DNA of 21,404 bases from a virus. A program made the translations under genes and the position numbers. Position 1 is the first letter of the stretch. Every line of letters starts with the position of its first letter. Of this stretch, positions 13,268 to 21,300 are shown piece after piece. The notes beneath the pieces were generated by a model. The model was not told the DNA's origin. It was given only the letters and a program-made list of their open reading frames with translations, and made no database searches. Location of the stretch: IMG/VR virus record IMGVR_UViG_3300045999_009021, positions 1 to 21,404 of that record. One strand, given 5' to 3'.

Positions 13268-14181
13268 TGAAGAAAATTTTAATTACGGGAGGAAATGGAT
13301 TTTTAGGTTCTAATTTAGTTAAAAGATTATTAAAGGAAGGTCATAGTGTTTATGTTCTTTCTAGGAGTAATGTTAATTTAGAAGATGTACTAAGTAATAT
13401 AAAATTTAATTCTGCTTCAAATAAAGATTTTTCATTATATAAAAAAGACATTTATAAATTTTCACCTGATGTAGTTTTTCATTTTGGGTGGAATGGAGGA
13501 AATAATTATAAAGATGTTAATGATATATCTCAATTTTATGATAATGTTGGTTATGGTATTGAATTAATTAATATTTTAAATGAATTGCCTAAAAAACCTA
13601 AATTCATTGGTATTGGGAGTTTTTCCGAATATGGAGAACAAAAAAATATTATAACTGAAGAAACATTAGAACTACCTTTAAATTTATATGGTTTATCAAA
13701 ACTTACATTTAAAAAATATAGTGAAATGCTTTGTAAACAATATGAAATGGAATGGGTATGGGTACGTCCATGCTATGTATATGGACCTAAAGACGTTCCT
13801 ACCAGATTAATACCTACTCTTATAAATAAATTTTTAACTAATCAACCAGTAAAATTAGATAAATGTGACACAATTATTGATTATATATACATTGATGATT
13901 TTATTAATTTTATTTATAATTTAACTCTATCTAATAATACAGGAACATATAATATATGCTCAGGACAAGAATATGAATTAAAATATGTTATTTCTCAATT
14001 ATATGATTTAGTGAACAGTAAAAGTGATATTACATTTGATGGTATAAATATGAAATCATCTGTTTCAAAATATATTTGTGGAAGTAATGATAAAATAAAA
14101 AAAGTCACAAACATAGACTGTGAAACAGATTTAAAAACAGGATTAATAAAAACAATAAATTATTATAAAAATAACAAATGA
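13267..14181 (+). CDS. NAD(P)-dependent extended SDR (sugar reductase/epimerase/dehydratase)
   Basis: This 304-aa extended short-chain dehydrogenase acts on a nucleotide sugar. The cofactor motif is TGGNGFLGS (7-15), a catalytic Ser region GSFSEYG is at 117-123, and Y141-x3-K145 (YGLSK) is the active pair, followed by RPCYVYGP. It lacks the TDE signature of 4,6-dehydratases, so a reductase or epimerase is more likely. Its place after the dehydratase, 3-dehydrase and carboligase suits a final keto-reduction, as YerF does in yersiniose synthesis. That role is inferred from context only. The start shares one base with the panB stop. It is more AT-rich and lysine/asparagine-rich than panB, like the following GT genes. 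Confidence 0.83.
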   Translation: MKKILITGGNGFLGSNLVKRLLKEGHSVYVLSRSNVNLEDVLSNIKFNSASNKDFSLYKKDIYKFSPDVVFHFGWNGGNNYKDVNDISQFYDNVGYGIELINILNELPKKPKFIGIGSFSEYGEQKNIITEETLELPLNLYGLSKLTFKKYSEMLCKQYEMEWVWVRPCYVYGPKDVPTRLIPTLINKFLTNQPVKLDKCDTIIDYIYIDDFINFIYNLTLSNNTGTYNICSGQEYELKYVISQLYDLVNSKSDITFDGINMKSSVSKYICGSNDKIKKVTNIDCETDLKTGLIKTINYYKNNK

Positions 14182-14204
14182 TGTATATAGAATCTTTATA
14201 AACA

Positions 14205-15119
14205 ATGAACTATAAAATTACTTGTCATTTAATGCCTTGGGAATTAGATTATGCTTTATTATCTTTTATCCAATTAAAAAAATCTAAATATTATATCAAT
14301 GATAATGATAGAATATATATTGATGTGACTTTAAACCTATCTAGTTATCTAATTAATTGGAGTAAAAGTAAATTATCTAAAGAATTTTTTATTTCCAAAT
14401 TTAAGAACTTCCAACCATTATTGAAAGATTATATTTGCAAATTTAAAATATATGACGGGGATGAGTTATATGGGGGTTTAAACACAACATTTGAAGCTAC
14501 AGAAGAACATATTGATCACTATATGATCCTAAACCCAGATATGTATTTTAGTGAAAATTTATTAGCGTATTTAATAGAAAGTTCTAAAATTATTAAAAAT
14601 GAATATTTTATTATTACCCCTCAAATTCCTAAACTTTGGGATTATACTTGGGATCCCTTAACCCACCCCCAATATCAAAGTACATTATATAACAATTGGA
14701 AAGACATAGATGTATATGATGTTAGATATTTTTTAAAAAATAATGAAGAACCTATAATTCTAACCCCTTTAGATAATCATAAATGGGCTGGGTGGATGGA
14801 TTTATATAATAAAAAAATGTGGGAGACCTTTTACTCAGTTAAAGAATGGAATGGATATGGAGCTCATGATTGGTATACAATGTTATTAACCCAATACGCT
14901 AAAGATAATGGAGTAGATATTCAACAATATATTTTAGAAAATCAAATAGTATGTGAATATGAATCAGGTCCTCTTAAAGAAAATAACTTATCTAAACATT
15001 ATAAAGATATGATATTATTAAATAATATACCAAACCAACGCCAACAATTTGAATCCAAAATACAAGACTACCTAAATAAGGGAATCCAGTCTTTAAAAAA
15101 GAAGAAAATATTAAAATGA
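14205..15119 (+). CDS. Putative GT-A-like glycosyltransferase (304 aa)
   Basis: This is probably a sugar transferase, though the family is not certain. The protein opens YKITCHLMPWELDYALLSF (3-21). It has MILNPDMYFSENLL (107-120), which resembles the strand and acidic motif at the donor site of GT-A enzymes, with D112 as the best metal-binding candidate. Later KWAGWMDLYNKKMW and GAHDWYTMLLTQ resemble the acceptor-side WxxW and HD segments of phage glycosyltransferases. There is no membrane segment. The C-terminus is lysine-rich (SLKKKKILK). It follows an SDR after a 23-bp AT-only spacer and overlaps the GT10-like gene by 4 nt. A role as a hydrolase or unrelated protein is not excluded. Confidence 0.68.
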   Translation: MNYKITCHLMPWELDYALLSFIQLKKSKYYINDNDRIYIDVTLNLSSYLINWSKSKLSKEFFISKFKNFQPLLKDYICKFKIYDGDELYGGLNTTFEATEEHIDHYMILNPDMYFSENLLAYLIESSKIIKNEYFIITPQIPKLWDYTWDPLTHPQYQSTLYNNWKDIDVYDVRYFLKNNEEPIILTPLDNHKWAGWMDLYNKKMWETFYSVKEWNGYGAHDWYTMLLTQYAKDNGVDIQQYILENQIVCEYESGPLKENNLSKHYKDMILLNNIPNQRQQFESKIQDYLNKGIQSLKKKKILK

Positions 15120-15997
15120 AAATATTTACTAATTTTAGAAGTGAGAATGATCCTGATTATGATGGGATTAAAAAAATATGTAAAAATAAACCTATAACAC
15201 TTTTTTATGATTATATTCCTCAAAATATAGATCAATTAAAAATAAATCCTTATAATTTTATATGGTTAGTAGAACCTAATGAATTTTTTGGGATTCATAC
15301 TTGGGTATTTAATAATTATCACTTATTCACGGGGATATTAACATGGAATGATAAAATATTAAAAAATTGCCCTAATGCTGTTCTATTTCCATTTAATGTT
15401 GACGGTGGGGGAATGTATGAAGTAACAGATGAGGAATTTGAAAAATTTATTAAACAAAAAGAAAAAAATAGAAAATTTGAAGTTAGCTTCCTTAGTGGAG
15501 CTAAAACCTTAGTTGAAGGTCATAGATTTAGACAAGAAATATATAAGATAGGAGATCAAATTACCATCCCTAAAAAATGGTTTCATACTTTAGAAGATTT
15601 TGATAAAGAAAATTTTGCTAAAGGAGGGATAGGGCGACCTGATAGGATATGGGGAGCAAAACAAAAATGCTTTAATGAGTCTATGTTTCATATAGGAGTG
15701 GAAAATGTTTGGTATAATAATTGGTATACAGAAAAAATAGCTGATTCTTTTATTACTAAAACAATTCCTATTTATAAAGGATGCCCTAATTTAGAAGAAT
15801 TAGGATATGATGAAAGGGGTATTTTAAGATTTAACACTATACCTGAGTTAATATCTATAGTTAATTCACTAACCCCGGATATATATGAGAAAATGAAACC
15901 CTATATAGATCATAATTATAATGAGGTAAAGAAAAATAGAACTAAACCTTTATTAGATTTCTTTTTTAAAGAATTTATTAAAATTAATAATCTTTGA
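15116..15997 (+). CDS. GT10-like glycosyltransferase (alpha-1,3-fucosyltransferase fold)
   Basis: This predicted glycosyltransferase has the GT10 donor-binding domain. In the 293-aa protein the key block is FHIGVENVWYNNWYTEKI (191-208), continuing SFITKTIPIYKGCPN (211-225). It matches the GT10 pattern F-x-E-N-x-Y-T-E-K-I and P-I-Y-x-G. E196, N197, Y204, E206 and K207 fit the nucleotide-binding residues. FEVSFLSGAKTLVEGHRFRQ (121-140) matches the strand-helix preceding it, where GT10 has S-x-x-S/N...R. The donor need not be GDP-fucose; phage versions are uncharacterised. The N-terminus is short and there is no membrane anchor. It is coupled to the previous gene by ATGA and followed by a 40-bp gap. 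Confidence 0.8.
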   Translation: MKIFTNFRSENDPDYDGIKKICKNKPITLFYDYIPQNIDQLKINPYNFIWLVEPNEFFGIHTWVFNNYHLFTGILTWNDKILKNCPNAVLFPFNVDGGGMYEVTDEEFEKFIKQKEKNRKFEVSFLSGAKTLVEGHRFRQEIYKIGDQITIPKKWFHTLEDFDKENFAKGGIGRPDRIWGAKQKCFNESMFHIGVENVWYNNWYTEKIADSFITKTIPIYKGCPNLEELGYDERGILRFNTIPELISIVNSLTPDIYEKMKPYIDHNYNEVKKNRTKPLLDFFFKEFIKINNL

Positions 15998-16037
15998 TAG
16001 ATACTCATATATTTATATAAAATAAAATAAAAAAGTT
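15998..16037 (+). promoter_or_regulatory. Second-largest gap with repeated ATATATTTATATA element, candidate promoter/operator
   Basis: The 40-bp gap before the SDR gene at 16038 carries ATATATTTATATA at 16007-16019, identical to 3982-3994 upstream of the RHH gene. Both copies are followed within a few bases by TAAAATA/ATAAATA-like tracts and an ATG 19-27 nt further on. In both, TATTTATA is the reverse complement of the T4 late consensus, so the element might work on either strand or be an operator for the RHH protein. AT richness makes chance similarity quite possible. Confidence 0.3.
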
Positions 16038-16976
16038 ATGAAAAAAGTTTTAATCACAGGTGGAGCTGGTTATTTAGGTTCTGTTTTAACAGAAGTTTTA
16101 ATCAATAAAGGATATGAGGTTACAGTAGTAGATAATCTTATTTATAAACAAACATCAGTAGCCCCCTTCACTTACCATCCTAATTTTGAATTTATATTAG
16201 GTGATGTAACTAATGAATTGTTACTTAAATCATTAGTAGAAAAACATGATATAATCATCCCATTAGCTGCTATTGTAGGTATGCCTGCTTGTAAAGCTCA
16301 ACCTGAATTAACTGTAAAAGTTAATTACGAGCAGGTTAAAAATATTACTGAGTGGATAACTAAAGAACAAAAAATTATCATTCCAAACACAAACAGTCAA
16401 TATGGTTCTTCAACTGAAATCATTACTGAAGAATCCCCATTCAAACCACTTTCATTATACGCTGAAACTAAATGTAATGCTGAAAAAGCAGTACTAGACT
16501 CAGGTAATGGAATTGTTTTAAGATTAGCCACTGTATTCGGTATGTCTTATAGAATGCGAATGGATTTGTTGGTTCAAGACTTTGTATATAAAGCAATGAC
16601 TGATGGTTATTTGGTATTATTTGAATCCCATTTTGTTCGCAACTATATTCATGTTAGAGATATTGCTAATACGTTCTTGTTTATGATTGAAAACTATGAT
16701 AAATGTAATAATAATGCGTTTAACGTTGGTTTAACCTCAGCAAATTGTACTAAACTTGAATTAGCCCAAACTATTCAAAAATACATTCCTGATTTAGTAA
16801 TTGTTGAAAATAATTTCAAACAAGATTTTGATCAAAGAAATTATATGGTTTCAAACACTAAACTAGAATCTAAAGGATGGAAACCAGAATATAGTTTAGA
16901 AGATGGTATTAAAGAGTTAATTCAAGGATATCAATTAATCCAAAAATTCAAAAATAAAGATTTCACAAATTTATAA
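16038..16976 (+). CDS. NAD-dependent extended SDR epimerase/dehydratase
   Basis: This 312-aa nucleotide-sugar SDR has the clear cofactor motif ITGGAGYLGS (6-15) with acidic D32 at the end of strand two, favouring NAD. Further motifs are PLAAIVGMPACKAQPEL (75-91), NTNSQYG (117-123) replacing the usual S/T-x-x-x-Y-G, and Y141-x3-K145 (YAETK). Also present are LRLATVFGMSYRMRMDLLV (about 157-175) and FVRNYIHVRDIANTF, typical of phage and O-antigen cluster SDRs. No TDE motif is present, so a 4,6-dehydratase is unlikely and an epimerase or reductase more probable. Base composition is somewhat less AT-rich than its neighbours. An inverted repeat TTCTGT/ACAGAA with TTTA loop lies at 16079-16094, 41 nt after the ATG. 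Confidence 0.85.
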   Translation: MKKVLITGGAGYLGSVLTEVLINKGYEVTVVDNLIYKQTSVAPFTYHPNFEFILGDVTNELLLKSLVEKHDIIIPLAAIVGMPACKAQPELTVKVNYEQVKNITEWITKEQKIIIPNTNSQYGSSTEIITEESPFKPLSLYAETKCNAEKAVLDSGNGIVLRLATVFGMSYRMRMDLLVQDFVYKAMTDGYLVLFESHFVRNYIHVRDIANTFLFMIENYDKCNNNAFNVGLTSANCTKLELAQTIQKYIPDLVIVENNFKQDFDQRNYMVSNTKLESKGWKPEYSLEDGIKELIQGYQLIQKFKNKDFTNL

Positions 16977-16978
16977 TT

Positions 16979-17968
16979 ATGAAAGAAAAAAATATATTAG
17001 TAATATATAATATTTGTGGAATTAAATTTGATAATTTAGAAATGTGGTTAAACCATGTTCAAGATATTTTAAATCAAAAATATTCTAAATTTACAGTTGC
17101 CATTTCAGGATGTGTTGTTTCTGATAATAGTAAAAAAGAATTAGAAAAATTAAAAACCAAATATTCCAATGTAGTTTTTAATTGGATAGAAGATATTCTC
17201 CCAGTAAATGTAACCTTTAACCATACCGCTCAGATTTGTACTGAACAGTTAAGAGAATTTGATGGTTATCTTTATATAGCATCTGATGTTAAATTTGGTA
17301 ATGATACTGAAGTTTTACAAAAATTATCATATCTTCATCAAAATAGTAATAGTGCTATTACATATGCTTTAGTAAATAATGACCATGGTTTAGATGGATG
17401 GTATCCTGAAGTTTGGAGTGACTTAGATAATTTATTAGAAACTGATCATTTCTATATCAATATAGGAAAAACAGCAAATATGCATGTTGCATTATTTGAT
17501 AAAGAAATTTATACTAAATACAACTCTCAAATCATCCCAGACATTTTTGCTACTCATTGTACTGAAACTACATATAGTTATTTAGCAGCTTCATTAGGTA
17601 AAAAGTTTGTTATTCATAATAAAGATATTATGTTGGGTCATATTGGTTTCGCTGATGGGCATAGTATTGGGTTTATTGGAGAAATTAAATATGATGATAA
17701 ATTAAGTTGGAAACACTTATTTAGATCATCCATATCAGCTGAAGAGAGATTATTAAGCGAAGAAGCAAAACTTAGCGGTTTTGGTTATGGAGAATGGAAA
17801 GAAGTTCTTATGCCAGGAGAATACATTTTACATCGAGATAAAACCATGTATGATGAAGATGAAAATCATATAGAACCTCAAAAATTACTTGATTTTCTTA
17901 AAAAAGCCATTTATCTTTCTCAAGATGAATTTAATTATAGCGATATTAAATATCAATTCATAACATGA
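16979..17968 (+). CDS. Putative GT-A/GT2-like glycosyltransferase (329 aa)
   Basis: This is likely a glycosyltransferase-fold protein of unknown substrate. An N-terminal Rossmann-like half runs ILVIYNICGI (6-15) to KFTVAISGCVVSDNSKKEL read in parts. GYLYIASDVKFGND (96-109) aligns with the DxD strand of GT2 proteins; here it reads D103-V-K, so the second Asp is missing. HVALFDKEIYTKY and PDIFATHCTETTYSYLAASLGKKFVIH follow (about 188-215), which looks like the acceptor-domain helix and strand of GT-A enzymes. The altered DxD raises the possibility of a metal-independent or non-catalytic protein. It lies 2 bp after the SDR gene and overlaps the radical SAM gene by 4 nt. Confidence 0.65.
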   Translation: MKEKNILVIYNICGIKFDNLEMWLNHVQDILNQKYSKFTVAISGCVVSDNSKKELEKLKTKYSNVVFNWIEDILPVNVTFNHTAQICTEQLREFDGYLYIASDVKFGNDTEVLQKLSYLHQNSNSAITYALVNNDHGLDGWYPEVWSDLDNLLETDHFYINIGKTANMHVALFDKEIYTKYNSQIIPDIFATHCTETTYSYLAASLGKKFVIHNKDIMLGHIGFADGHSIGFIGEIKYDDKLSWKHLFRSSISAEERLLSEEAKLSGFGYGEWKEVLMPGEYILHRDKTMYDEDENHIEPQKLLDFLKKAIYLSQDEFNYSDIKYQFIT

Positions 17969-19512
17969 TAGATGTATTATTTATTACCCCAGGTAATGCT
18001 AACGGAATATATCAAAATTTAGCTGATAATTATGCCGCTATTGAACCACCAACTTGGGCTCTATTACTAGCCCAATCATGTCGATCTATAGGACATACTG
18101 TTGCTCTTATAGATGCTAACGCAGAACAGTTAGACAAAGAAACAGTAGAACAAAGAGTAAGAGAGTTAAACCCACGTTTAGTTTGTTTTGTTGTCTATGG
18201 GCAGAATGTCAACTCAGGCACAGTTAATATGAGTGGTGCTACCTATTTATCTAAACATTTGAAAAAAGTAGGTATAAATATTCCTATAGCTTATATAGGC
18301 TCATATGTACAAGCTGTTCCAGTTAAAGCTCTTGAAGAAGAATCATCAATTGATTTTGCTTTCACTAATGAGGGAGTTTATGCTTTAAGAAATATACTAG
18401 CCCAAGAAATAATAGATCTTAATAATTTAAACCATATTAAGGGTATTGTTTGGAGAGAAAATGGAGTCCCAAAAATAAATGGGGCTGAAAAAATAGTCCC
18501 AAATGATAAAATGGACATTGACCTACCTGGGTACGCTTGGGATTTGCTTCCAATGAAAGAAAAACCACTTGATCTATATAGAGCTCCTATGTGGCACGCT
18601 GAATATGATCAAAATAAACGCTCACCTTACGCTGCTATTCAAACCTCTTTAGGATGTCAATTTGGATGTGACTTTTGTATGATTAACATTTTAAATAGAA
18701 ATGATGAGGAGGAAATTGGAGTAGCTGGAAATTATAGCTTAATGAGACATTGGTCACCTGAGTTTATTATTAAAGAATTTGATAAATTAGTTGATTTAGG
18801 TGTGTATACCATTAAGATAACTGATGAGATGTTTCTATTAAATAGAAAATATTATGTTCCTCTTTGTGAACTACTAAGAGATAGAGGCTATGGTAAATTC
18901 CTTAGAATGTGGGCATACTCAAGAGTAGACACTGTTCGACGTCCTGAATTACTTAAACTAGTAAGAGAAGCAGGTATTAAATGGTTAGCGTTAGGTATTG
19001 AAAGTGGTGACAAATCAGTTCGTTTAGAGGTATCTAAAGGAAAATTTGAAGATGTAGATATTAATAAGGTAATTGAACAGGTACATGAAGCTGATATTGA
19101 GGTGATGGCTAACTATATTTTTGGACTCCCAGGTGATACTAAAGAGAGTATGCAAAAAACTTTGGAATTATCAAAAGAGTTATGTACATTTGGATGGAAT
19201 GCTTATGCCGCTATGGCTTTACCTGGTAGTCAATTATATAAAAATGCCTTAATGAATAAAATATCTTTACCAAATACTTATGAAGGTTATTCATTTCATA
19301 GTTATGATACACTACCTTTACCTACTGACACATTAAGTGCTGCTGAAGTGTTAATGTTTAGAGATAAAGCCTTTGAAGAATATCATTTATATCCTTTATT
19401 TCAAGAAAAAGTAAGGACTAAATTTGGTCAAATAGCAGTTGATAATATTAATGAAATGTTAAAAATTAAATTAAAAAGAAAAATAATTGAAAATGAACAA
19501 TCTTCTAACTAA
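17965..19512 (+). CDS. B12-binding-domain-type radical SAM enzyme
   Basis: This is a predicted radical enzyme that splits S-adenosylmethionine through a [4Fe-4S] cluster. In the 515-aa protein, residues 1-145 form a cobalamin-binding-like Rossmann domain (DVLFITPG, EPPTWALLLAQSCRSIGHTV, VCFVVYGQ). I see no D-x-H-x-x-G motif, so any B12 would bind base-off without His. C231-x3-C235-x2-C238 (SLGCQFGCDFCM) is the cluster-binding site, followed by the TIM barrel with KITDEMFLLN, WLALGIESGD and GLPGDTKESM. This layout fits class-B-like methyltransferases or anaerobic rearrangement enzymes of the HpnJ/BchE group. It sits directly before the split ThDP pair, overlapping it by 20 nt, suggesting shared work on one substrate, perhaps a sugar carbon. 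Confidence 0.85.
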   Translation: MIDVLFITPGNANGIYQNLADNYAAIEPPTWALLLAQSCRSIGHTVALIDANAEQLDKETVEQRVRELNPRLVCFVVYGQNVNSGTVNMSGATYLSKHLKKVGINIPIAYIGSYVQAVPVKALEEESSIDFAFTNEGVYALRNILAQEIIDLNNLNHIKGIVWRENGVPKINGAEKIVPNDKMDIDLPGYAWDLLPMKEKPLDLYRAPMWHAEYDQNKRSPYAAIQTSLGCQFGCDFCMINILNRNDEEEIGVAGNYSLMRHWSPEFIIKEFDKLVDLGVYTIKITDEMFLLNRKYYVPLCELLRDRGYGKFLRMWAYSRVDTVRRPELLKLVREAGIKWLALGIESGDKSVRLEVSKGKFEDVDINKVIEQVHEADIEVMANYIFGLPGDTKESMQKTLELSKELCTFGWNAYAAMALPGSQLYKNALMNKISLPNTYEGYSFHSYDTLPLPTDTLSAAEVLMFRDKAFEEYHLYPLFQEKVRTKFGQIAVDNINEMLKIKLKRKIIENEQSSN

Positions 19513-20098
19513 AGAACAATTAATCTTTTTTGAAGATAATATAGCTGAGTGTTTCAATAACGCTATGATTAAAGCTCCTATTCATTTATACTATGGAAAT
19601 GAAGAGCAAATGATTGATATATTCAAAAAAGTACAACCTGAAGACTGGATATTTTGTACTTGGCGTTCACATTATCAGTGTTTACTTAAGGGAGTACCCC
19701 AAGAACAGATAAAAAAAGATATATTAGAAGGTAAATCTATTACCCTCTGTTATCCTGAATATAATATCTACTCCTCAGCTATTGTAACAGGTAATATTCC
19801 TATTGCTACAGGTGTTGCTTTAGATATTAAACACAAAGGAGGAACAAATCATGTTTGGTGTTTTGTAGGTGATATGACATCTGAGACAGGTACTTTTTTT
19901 GAAAATTGGAAATATGCTGTTAATCATGATTTGCCTATTACATTTGTAATTGAAGATAATGGCAAATCAGTTTGTACAACTACTAAAGAAGTATGGAATG
20001 ATGATTTATATTTTAAAAATGAAACAAGAAAGATAATTTATTATCAATATGAAACTAAATATCCCCACGCTGGGGCTGGTAAGCGAATTCAATTTTAA
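19493..20098 (+). CDS. ThDP-dependent enzyme, E1-alpha-like subunit (pyrophosphate-binding domain)
   Basis: This 201-aa protein carries the thiamine-pyrophosphate-binding domain of two-subunit dehydrogenase/transketolase-type enzymes. The hallmark GDMTSETGTFFENWKYAVNH (126-145) through FVIEDNGKS is the GD-x28-N motif, with G126, D127 and N156. Upstream, FCTWRSHYQCLLKGV (54-68) matches the R/S-H-x-x-x-L-x-x-G segment of E1-alpha, and SAIVTGNIPIATGVAL (95-110) the GS-mPiA-G-A segment. It is much shorter than bacterial E1-alpha (about 320-370), lacking most of the N-terminal region and the C-terminal tail. ATG 19493 is preferred to TTG 19487. It needs the pyrimidine domain supplied by the next gene, 2 bp downstream. 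Confidence 0.85.
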   Translation: MNNLLTKEQLIFFEDNIAECFNNAMIKAPIHLYYGNEEQMIDIFKKVQPEDWIFCTWRSHYQCLLKGVPQEQIKKDILEGKSITLCYPEYNIYSSAIVTGNIPIATGVALDIKHKGGTNHVWCFVGDMTSETGTFFENWKYAVNHDLPITFVIEDNGKSVCTTTKEVWNDDLYFKNETRKIIYYQYETKYPHAGAGKRIQF

Positions 20099-20100
20099 TC

Positions 20101-20637
20101 ATGAAATACTTTGACGAATTAAAACGATCAATGGATTGGCTTAACGAAAAGCCAGATACATTCTTTTTAGGCCAAGCTGTAACATACGCCGGCACAGCTA
20201 TGACTAATACAGTTAAAGATGTTAATCCATCTAAAATGTTAGAAATGCCTGTAAACGAAGATATGCAGATGGGAATGACAATTGGAATGGCGTTGAACGG
20301 TACTGTTCCTATCTCAATTTATCCACGTTGGAATTTTCTTTTATTAGCTGCTAATCAAGTAGTTAATCACCTAGATAAAATGAAAATAATGTCAGGTGGT
20401 GGGTACACACCTAAAGTAATCATTAGAACATCAATTGGATCACAACGTCCTCTTCACCCCCAACATCAACATATAGCTGATTTTACAGCGGGATTTAAAG
20501 CAATGTGTGATTGGGTTGATATTATTAGGCTAGATGAACCTCATCAAATATTTGAAGCTTTTCAATATGCTTACGAAAGAACAGATAATCGTCCTACTAT
20601 TTTAGTTGAATGGGGAGATTATTATGGAGAAAAATAA
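20101..20637 (+). CDS. ThDP-dependent enzyme, E1-beta-like pyrimidine-binding subunit
   Basis: This 178-aa partner of the preceding protein is a transketolase pyrimidine-domain (E1-beta N-terminal half). EMPVNEDMQMGMTIGMALNG (48-67) matches the E1-beta 'P-I-s-E-x-x-x-x-G-x-A-x-G' segment, with E53 as the catalytic Glu that activates ThDP. PISIYPRWNFLLLAANQVVNH read in parts (70-90) and SQRPLHPQHQHIADFTAG (114-131), a His-rich active-site loop, follow. The C-terminal transketolase_C domain present in normal E1-beta (about 325 aa) is missing; the frame stops cleanly after EWGDYYGEK, so this is a designed short form, not a visible frameshift. Together the pair would form a minimal ThDP lyase or carboligase. 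Its substrate is unknown. Confidence 0.84.
   Translation: MKYFDELKRSMDWLNEKPDTFFLGQAVTYAGTAMTNTVKDVNPSKMLEMPVNEDMQMGMTIGMALNGTVPISIYPRWNFLLLAANQVVNHLDKMKIMSGGGYTPKVIIRTSIGSQRPLHPQHQHIADFTAGFKAMCDWVDIIRLDEPHQIFEAFQYAYERTDNRPTILVEWGDYYGEK
20137..20154 (+). other. Potential RNA hairpin early in the E1-beta-like gene
   Basis: TGGCTT (20137-20142) pairs with AAGCCA (20149-20154) around the loop AACGAA. It starts 36 nt after the ATG. It is short and individually weak. Confidence 0.2.
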
Positions 20638-20663
20638 TATAAAATATAATAAATAATAACAAA
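20638..20663 (+). promoter_or_regulatory. AT-only gap with candidate late promoter before the methyltransferase gene
   Basis: The 26-bp spacer is almost all A/T and contains AATAAATA at 20648-20655, which fits the NATAAATA late-promoter form. The ATG at 20664 is only 8 nt further, leaving a very short or no leader. It may simply reflect the AT bias. No Shine-Dalgarno site is seen. Confidence 0.2.
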
Positions 20664-21299
20664 ATGAGTTACGTTGATGGATTTGAAAAACTAGTGAAGG
20701 ATTATAGAAAACCTAATATGGTTGTGGCTGAAATAGGGACATATGATGGTACTACAACTAAATATGTTGCTCCCATAGTGAAAGAAGAAAATGGAAAATA
20801 TATAGCGGTAGACTGGTTTAAAGGAAATGAAACATTAAGAGCAGGTCAACCTGGATTTTCACATGGTTATGATGAAAATCAACATGACATTGTGTTGGGT
20901 CTTTTTATGTATAATATTAATAAAATAGATTGTAATGATATAACTACAATATATGATATGACTTCATTGGAAGCAGCTACAATTATAGAAGATAAATTTA
21001 TAGATATTTGCTTCATAGATGCTGATCATAGATACACGGCTGTAAAAGCAGATATAATAGCTTATGCTTCTAAAGTTAAAGATGGAGGTATATTATGTGG
21101 TCATGATTTTGATGGAGGTGAACAGTGGTTTAATGAGTTTAGTGATGAAGAATTAGAACAAGATGTATCTAGAGGAGGATACCACGCTGGTGTGACTCAA
21201 GCTTTAGGTGAGTTGATTGGATTTGAAAAAATTACCAAATATCCAAATACAGTATGGGCTGTCAGAATAAACAAAAATCGAGAATTTGAAAAATTATAA
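20664..21299 (+). CDS. Class I SAM-dependent methyltransferase (Methyltransferase_24-like)
   Basis: This is a predicted small-molecule or sugar O/N-methyltransferase. In the 211-aa protein, motif I is VVAEIGTYDGTTTKYV (20-35), with E23 and the glycine-rich loop G25-x3-G29. Residues 47-51 (IAVDW) hold the acidic position at the end of strand two. FIDADHRYTAVKADI (117-131) matches the Methyltransferase_24 motif with its D-A-D-H metal or substrate residues. GGILCGHDFDG (141-151) follows. The full Rossmann fold fits the length. No target-recognition domain is present, so DNA methylation is unlikely. Its place behind the ThDP pair and before a DegT-family gene suggests decoration of the same sugar. 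Confidence 0.85.
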   Translation: MSYVDGFEKLVKDYRKPNMVVAEIGTYDGTTTKYVAPIVKEENGKYIAVDWFKGNETLRAGQPGFSHGYDENQHDIVLGLFMYNINKIDCNDITTIYDMTSLEAATIIEDKFIDICFIDADHRYTAVKADIIAYASKVKDGGILCGHDFDGGEQWFNEFSDEELEQDVSRGGYHAGVTQALGELIGFEKITKYPNTVWAVRINKNREFEKL

Positions 21300-21300
21300 T

